Source: Desulfobacteraceae bacterium 4572_130
Lineage (GTDB): Bacteria > Desulfobacterota > Desulfobacteria > Desulfobacterales > Desulfobacteraceae
Direction: 5' to 3'
Assembly (NCBI GenBank): GCA_002084425.1
Contig: NBLN01000010.1
Location: 1 to 64,000, forward strand
Length of the DNA stretch: 64,000 bases
Part shown: positions 63,701 to 64,000 of the stretch, one piece after another
Layout: the number at the start of each line of letters is the position of its first letter
Position numbering within the stretch: the first letter of the stretch is position 1
Translations under genes and position numbers: made by a program
The notes under the pieces: model-generated
Database searches by the model: none
Told to the model about the DNA's origin: nothing
What the model saw: only the letters and a program-made list of their open reading frames with translations

Positions 63701-64000
63701 ATTCAGGCTCTTTAGATGATTGTTGTGATTTTCCCAAAAGGATGATTTTAGGAGAATATTGTTTTGCAATTTCAAGGGCACATTCAAAAGTTATACCTTT
63801 TGCACCGCCTGCAATAACAATAACATCATTTTTATTAATATCTGCCTTAGCTTTTGGAGCAGAACTTGTTATCATTTCTGGGAAAAAACAGAAATCATCT
63901 TTAATTCCTATTTCTACAAACCCATGTGTCATTAAAAGAGATACAGCAGGTTCTACATTTTCAATGACTTTTTCAAAGGTATCAGCCATGTCTAAACTTT
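60708..64000 (-). CDS. PUFA/polyketide synthase-type protein: KR-DH-FabA-FabA (N-terminus beyond window)
   Basis: At least 1093 residues. Order: a short N-terminal lead; an SDR ketoreductase at about 55-310 (VIVIAGGAKGITFECAL, HGAGMIEDK, catalytic FIMFSSIAARTGNKGQVDYA); a polyketide-type dehydratase at about 385-680 (His in KYHKIANKPVVPFALIMEW, Asp in DPLIIDSAFQAA); and two FabA-like hotdog domains, the second with FKAHFYQDPVCPGSLGIE. This resembles the reductive half of PfaA/PfaC-type synthases. No stop separates the ATG at 63989 from the window edge, so KS/AT/ACP modules may lie upstream in the same protein. Confidence 0.75.
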   Translation of the reverse strand, partial: SLDMADTFEKVIENVEPAVSLLMTHGFVEIGIKDDFCFFPEMITSSAPKAKADINKNDVIVIAGGAKGITFECALEIAKQYSPKIILLGKSQQSSKEPEWIKKLSSESEIKKAILKNKFHNKKITPLKLEQAYKDILSIYEINKNLKKIKSTGSKVKYFSLNICDEKMVNKTFKEIRKDFGKITGVIHGAGMIEDKLIQDKTLEQFNLVFDTKVKGLNSLISATKNDNLKYFIMFSSIAARTGNKGQVDYAMANEVLNKTAQKYAKENQNCRVISFNWGPWAGGMINNSLKKEFEKKGIDLIPLEQGAKSFVAEMGIKNNITGELNSIESGPVEVIIGASLIKQKKIKPERIKPETIKQEKQKINNIYQDNSKPLEILKTKSALVTAFKTKVGIDSYPILKYHKIANKPVVPFALIMEWFAYAAEYKNPGLFFAGLNQMRIFKGIKLDLNQTSDKSDLNELNFNEIEIDIKTPDKLKTLDNKFEIDVYAVSQKDFFLYSKAKTILKEKLLDPPVYAASNQMHLKPYSRTIKDAYDDILFHENKLKGIKSIIGCSTKGIEVLTSRALNQEKWIKNPYKKQWLADPLIIDSAFQAASLWSYEITGKVCLPSYIANFEIYSSFAQIKENENVKIILTINEQTKHIIKGYFTFINNKGIVIASITGFEAVTDSSLFSKFKPELKSNLKKKKKKEIFTKQSILSFAKGKPSNAFGEKYKIFDKDRKLARLPSPPYLFIDRIIKTEPVQWKIKKGGWVEAEFDIPVNGWYFKACHSNILPFCILLETALQTCGWHAAYAGSALQSNKRLFFRNLGGQAKIIKSLNNNMGTITMRSCLTNISKTHDMIIQDFDMQVLKNKDYLYKGQTSFGFFTKQALSNQTGIKNKFFDYVPSKKEIAESQTFEFKDDKPFFPDDLQKYLNDDDLKSDKNNTGMHLKALRMVDKIDTFIVNGGKYKKGYIKASKKIVPNEWFFKAHFYQDPVCPGSLGIESFLQLINFFALKTIKYNPDKYQIQMKNHTHKWIYRGQIVPTNKNIEIHAHIKKIKKTLCLNLNKNFTEITAQGFICVDGLPIYEMDDFSISVVPVKQKNEHQHFSPQKLMAI

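Overview
The window is very AT-rich, and its gene content suggests a sulfate-reducer-like member of the Desulfobacterota (Desulfobacterales-like). This is an inference from gene families: a Mrp/Mbh-type antiporter operon, an RnfB-GltD fusion, TrpB2, a GlcF-like Fe-S protein, paired acyl-CoA ligases, and a polyunsaturated-fatty-acid/polyketide synthase-type protein. No rRNA or unambiguous taxonomic marker is present.

Layout. 0-2 kb: a phosphoesterase, a CooT-like protein, an M23 peptidase, and two tRNA-Ser genes on the minus strand. 2.4-8 kb: acyl-CoA ligase, two-part Na+/solute symporter and a second acyl-CoA ligase, which look like uptake and activation of carboxylic acids. 8.3-18 kb: two cyclic-nucleotide-binding-domain proteins, then a minus-strand Mrp/Mbh-like cation/proton antiporter operon. 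18-25.5 kb: response regulator, RnfB-GltD fusion, trpB2, lnt. 25.4-26.5 kb: prfB with its programmed +1 frameshift. 26.6-34.7 kb: a polyamine/spermidine-type ABC transporter operon (potA, potD, potB, potC) that is decaying and split by about 4 kb of accessory DNA. 34.8-41.6 kb: uvrB, a nitrilase-family hydrolase, a GlcF-like protein, a lipoprotein and an OmpA-family protein. 41.7-44.6 kb: a degraded IS1595-type element, a broken M18 aminopeptidase, a 49-bp tandem repeat and a broken exported nicotinamidase-like gene. 44.7-51.3 kb: the proteostasis block tig-clpP-clpX-lon. 51.5-60.5 kb: an IS5-type remnant, DUF1178, a frameshifted Na/Pi symporter, glnD-glnB-glnA, tatA and adk. 60.7-64 kb: the C-terminal part of a KR-DH-FabA-type megasynthase running off the window.

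The most striking region is 27.47-31.56 kb. Read on the minus strand it looks like an integron cassette array without an integrase. Small promoterless-looking genes (a membrane protein, BrnA plus a BrnT remnant, a TrmO-like protein, a ParE/antitoxin pair, and a two-TM protein with a nucleoside-deoxyribosyltransferase-like domain) are followed by attC-like sites. Two cassettes begin with a GTTRRRY-type core whose exact reverse complement lies at the far end of the same cassette, which is the signature of a circularised cassette. The array sits in the 3' end of potB. The last 20 or so codons of potB, with up to about 460 bp of its flank, recur between cassettes, so potB keeps an intact end and potC is displaced.

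Three families of short non-coding inverted-repeat elements (about 100-130 bp) are also scattered through the window. Several supply the stop codon, and sometimes the last residues, of adjacent genes: the response regulator, the OmpA-family protein, clpX and the last Mrp-operon antiporter subunit. Frameshifts are concentrated in peripheral genes (potD, M18 peptidase, nicotinamidase, Na/Pi symporter, transposase), while housekeeping genes are intact.
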